Source of the DNA: JBGAQP01 sp044220635 | GTDB lineage: Bacteria; Pseudomonadota; Gammaproteobacteria; Burkholderiales; Usitatibacteraceae | Length of the DNA: 17,197 bases | NCBI GenBank assembly: GCA_044220635.1 | Contig: JBGAQP010000040.1 | Coordinates: 1 to 17,197, forward strand | Direction of reading: 5' to 3' | Shown: positions 15,806 to 17,197 of the stretch, in pieces | Layout: each line of letters begins with the position of its first letter | Numbering within the stretch: the stretch's first letter is position 1 | Program-made: the position numbers and the translations under genes | Notes under the pieces: generated by a model | The model's database searches: none | What the model saw: only the letters and a program-made list of their open reading frames with translations | What the model was told of the DNA's origin: nothing

Positions 15806-16843
15806 TCAGTCCGCGAGCTTCCAGGCGATGGCCTGGCCCGCGCGCATCGGCACGACGCTCCCCGTCCCGAGCGGGTACTCGGCGGGGACCTCCCAGGCCT
15901 GCCGCGCGAGACTCACCTTGCGGCGGTTGCGCGGCAGGCCGTAGAAGTCGGGCCCGAAGTGGCTCGCGAACGCCTCGAGCCGGTCGAGGGCGTCGGCGGC
16001 CTCGAAGGCCTCCGCGTAGAGCTCGAGCGCGGCGTGCGCGGTGTAGATCCCGGCGCAGCCGCAGCCGCTCTCCTTGGTCGCGCGCTCGTGGGGCGCGGTG
16101 TCGGTGCCGAGGAAGTACTTCGGGTTGCCCGAGGTCGCGGCCTTCACGAGCGCCCGGCGGTGCGGCTCGCGCTTGAGCACCGGCAGGCAGTAGTGATGCG
16201 GCCGGATGCCGCCCGCGAAGAGGGCGTTGCGGTTCATCAGCAGGTGGTGCGCGGTGACCGTGGCCGCCACCGTCTCCGGCGCGCGCTCGACGAACGCCGC
16301 CGCCTCGTGCGTGGTGATGTGCTCGAGGACGACCTTCAGCTTCGGGAAGCGCTTCACGAGGGGCCCGAGGATGCGGTCGATGAACACCGCCTCGCGGTCG
16401 AACACGTCGATCTCCGGGTCCGTCACCTCGCCGTGGACGAGCAGCGGCAGGCCCTCGCCCTCCATCGCCTCGAGCGCCGCGTCGCACTTGCGGATGTCGG
16501 TGACGCCGGAGTCCGAGTTCGTGGTCGCGCCCGCGGGGTAGTACTTCACCGCCTTCACGAAGCCGCTCTGGCGCGCCTTCGCGATCTCGGCCGGCGGCGT
16601 GTTGTCCGTGAGGTAGAGCGTCATGAGCGGCTCGAAGGCCGCCTTCTTCGGGAGCGCGGCAAGGATGCGCTCGCGGTACGCCCCCGCCTGGGCGACCGTG
16701 GTGACCGGGGCCTTCAGGTTCGGCATCACGATCGCGCGCGCGAACTGCCGCGCCGTGGCCCCCACCACCGAGGCCATCATCTCGCCGTCGCGCAAATGCA
16801 CGTGCCAGTCGTCGGGGCGCAGGATCGTGATCGATTCCGCCAT
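15806..16843 (-). CDS. pyrC: PyrC, dihydroorotase (E. coli-type)
   Basis: Dihydroorotase is a cytoplasmic zinc enzyme that interconverts N-carbamoyl-L-aspartate and dihydroorotate in de novo pyrimidine synthesis. The 345-residue length equals the short E. coli-like class (348). All metal and substrate residues are present: His14 and His16 in DDWHVHLRDG, the carboxylated Lys100 in VKAVKYYPAG, His137 in VHGEV, His175 in EHITT, Asp248 and His252 in GTDTAPHERA. The flexible-loop segment and RPHHYCLPVLKREPH are also visible. The ATG at 16841-16843 lies only 8 bases after a perfect TATAAT, so the message is leaderless or nearly so. It heads a compact run with the DUF3025 gene and the two-component system. 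Confidence 0.98.
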   Translation of the reverse strand: MAESITILRPDDWHVHLRDGEMMASVVGATARQFARAIVMPNLKAPVTTVAQAGAYRERILAALPKKAAFEPLMTLYLTDNTPPAEIAKARQSGFVKAVKYYPAGATTNSDSGVTDIRKCDAALEAMEGEGLPLLVHGEVTDPEIDVFDREAVFIDRILGPLVKRFPKLKVVLEHITTHEAAAFVERAPETVAATVTAHHLLMNRNALFAGGIRPHHYCLPVLKREPHRRALVKAATSGNPKYFLGTDTAPHERATKESGCGCAGIYTAHAALELYAEAFEAADALDRLEAFASHFGPDFYGLPRNRRKVSLARQAWEVPAEYPLGTGSVVPMRAGQAIAWKLAD

Positions 16844-16851
16844 CGCCCCGA

Positions 16852-16857
16852 ATTATA
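16852..16857 (-). promoter_or_regulatory. -10 box of the pyrC promoter
   Basis: A perfect TATAAT lies on the minus strand, 8 bases before the pyrC ATG. A start 6-8 bases downstream falls at or within 2 bases of the initiation codon. At 16-18 bp upstream there is no good TTGACA, only GACTGT-like sequence that belongs to the arm of the palindromic element. Confidence 0.65.
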
Positions 16858-16865
16858 CCGGTGCG

Positions 16866-16953
16866 AAAATGGGGACAGTCCCCATTTAATGCCTGTAACA
16901 ATCGCTGCGCGCGCTGATTGTTACAGTCCGAAAATGGGGACTGTCCCCATTTA
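16866..16953. repeat. Nested palindromic REP-like element between rsmI and pyrC
   Basis: Two 21-base near-palindromes, AAATGGGGAC-N-GTCCCCATTT, lie at 16867-16887 (centre A) and 16932-16952 (centre T). They are exact reverse complements of each other. Between them an 11-bp inverted repeat, CTGTAACAATC (16893-16903) and GATTGTTACAG (16916-16926), flanks a GC-rich 12-base centre. The whole forms two outer hairpins around an inner one. This is the look of a bipartite REP element of the kind mobilised by REP-associated tyrosine transposases; that identity is from memory of similar sequences, not a search. The right hairpin touches the rsmI stop codon and the left ends 9 bp before the pyrC -10 box. 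It could also terminate rsmI transcription. Confidence 0.8.
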
Positions 16954-17197
16954 TTTGCGACCGGCGAGCTCGAGGGCGAGGGAATAGAGGGTGTTGCGGC
17001 GCTCGCCGGTGATGCCGGCGGCGAGCGTGACCGCCTGCCGGACCGGGAGCTCGGCGAGCAGGACCTGGAGGACCTTGCGCGGGTCCGTCCCGGACGCGGT
17101 CTCGGCCGGGCGACCCTCGACGACGAGGACGAACTCGCCCCGGCGCCGGTCCTCGTGGGCCTCGACCCACGCCGCCGCCTCGGCGAGCGGCACGCGG
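16951..17197 (-). CDS. rsmI: RsmI C-terminal part, 16S rRNA (cytidine1402-2'-O)-methyltransferase (5' end outside window)
   Basis: About 80 C-terminal residues are present. The sequence AAAWVEAHEDRRRGEFVLVV, then RKVLQVLLAELPVRQAVTLA, then ITGERRNTLYSLALEL is the typical end of RsmI, which 2'-O-methylates C1402 of 16S rRNA. RsmH, encoded at 7080-8000, methylates the base of the same nucleotide. The reading frame continues unbroken to the right edge, so the start is not in the window. The TAA stop (16951-16953) overlaps the last bases of the palindromic element. Confidence 0.88.
   Translation of the reverse strand, partial: RVPLAEAAAWVEAHEDRRRGEFVLVVEGRPAETASGTDPRKVLQVLLAELPVRQAVTLAAGITGERRNTLYSLALELAGRK

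Noticed and set aside
16866..16953. Repeat pair considered as a small CRISPR array.
   Set aside because: There are only two copies, in inverted orientation, each self-complementary, with no spacers of regular length and no cas genes.

Overview
The window is very GC-rich and densely coded. Nearly every gene lies on the minus strand, and reading in that direction runs from the right edge to the left. The gene content fits a high-GC betaproteobacterium: an E. coli-type PyrC followed directly by a DUF3025 protein, a type A RNase P RNA, rsmI nearby, and a dcw cluster ordered mraZ-rsmH-ftsL-ftsI-murE-murF-mraY-murD. MurE carries the DNPR motif of meso-diaminopimelate-adding enzymes, so the organism should have Gram-negative-type peptidoglycan. 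The phylum-level call is inference from gene content and order; no 16S rRNA gene is present.

Right part (about 13.0-17.2 kb): the C-terminal end of rsmI, then a nested palindromic REP-like element, then a tight run of pyrC, a DUF3025 gene, an OmpR-type response regulator and its membrane histidine kinase. The kinase stop codon lies in a set of four 11-bp direct repeats that faces the next gene. Middle part (about 9.5-12.9 kb): a SulP-type anion transporter with a STAS domain, a UspA-family protein 9 bp behind it, then rnpB with its own recognisable promoter. A GrpB-family gene starts 8 bp after the end of the RNase P RNA and is followed by a small unknown gene.

Left part (1-9.5 kb): a plus-strand periplasmic histidine-phosphatase-like gene is divergent from the dcw cluster. 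The two share an AT-rich intergenic region holding the mraZ promoter, an A-tract upstream element and MraZ operator repeats. From mraZ leftward the cluster encodes the regulator MraZ, the 16S rRNA methyltransferase RsmH, the divisome proteins FtsL and FtsI, and the cytoplasmic precursor enzymes MurE, MurF, MraY and MurD. The genes from rsmH to mraY mostly overlap by 4-11 bp, which suggests translational coupling.

The first 300 or so bases are anomalous. MurD loses its family signature there, and the first 120 bases look like coding sequence of the opposite strand, so the edge may be a rearrangement or an assembly chimera. Most of the window is ordinary housekeeping sequence and I see no clear novel multi-gene system. 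The most interesting signals are regulatory: the 11-bp repeats before sulP, the REP-like palindrome fused to the pyrC promoter, and the rnpB/grpB junction.
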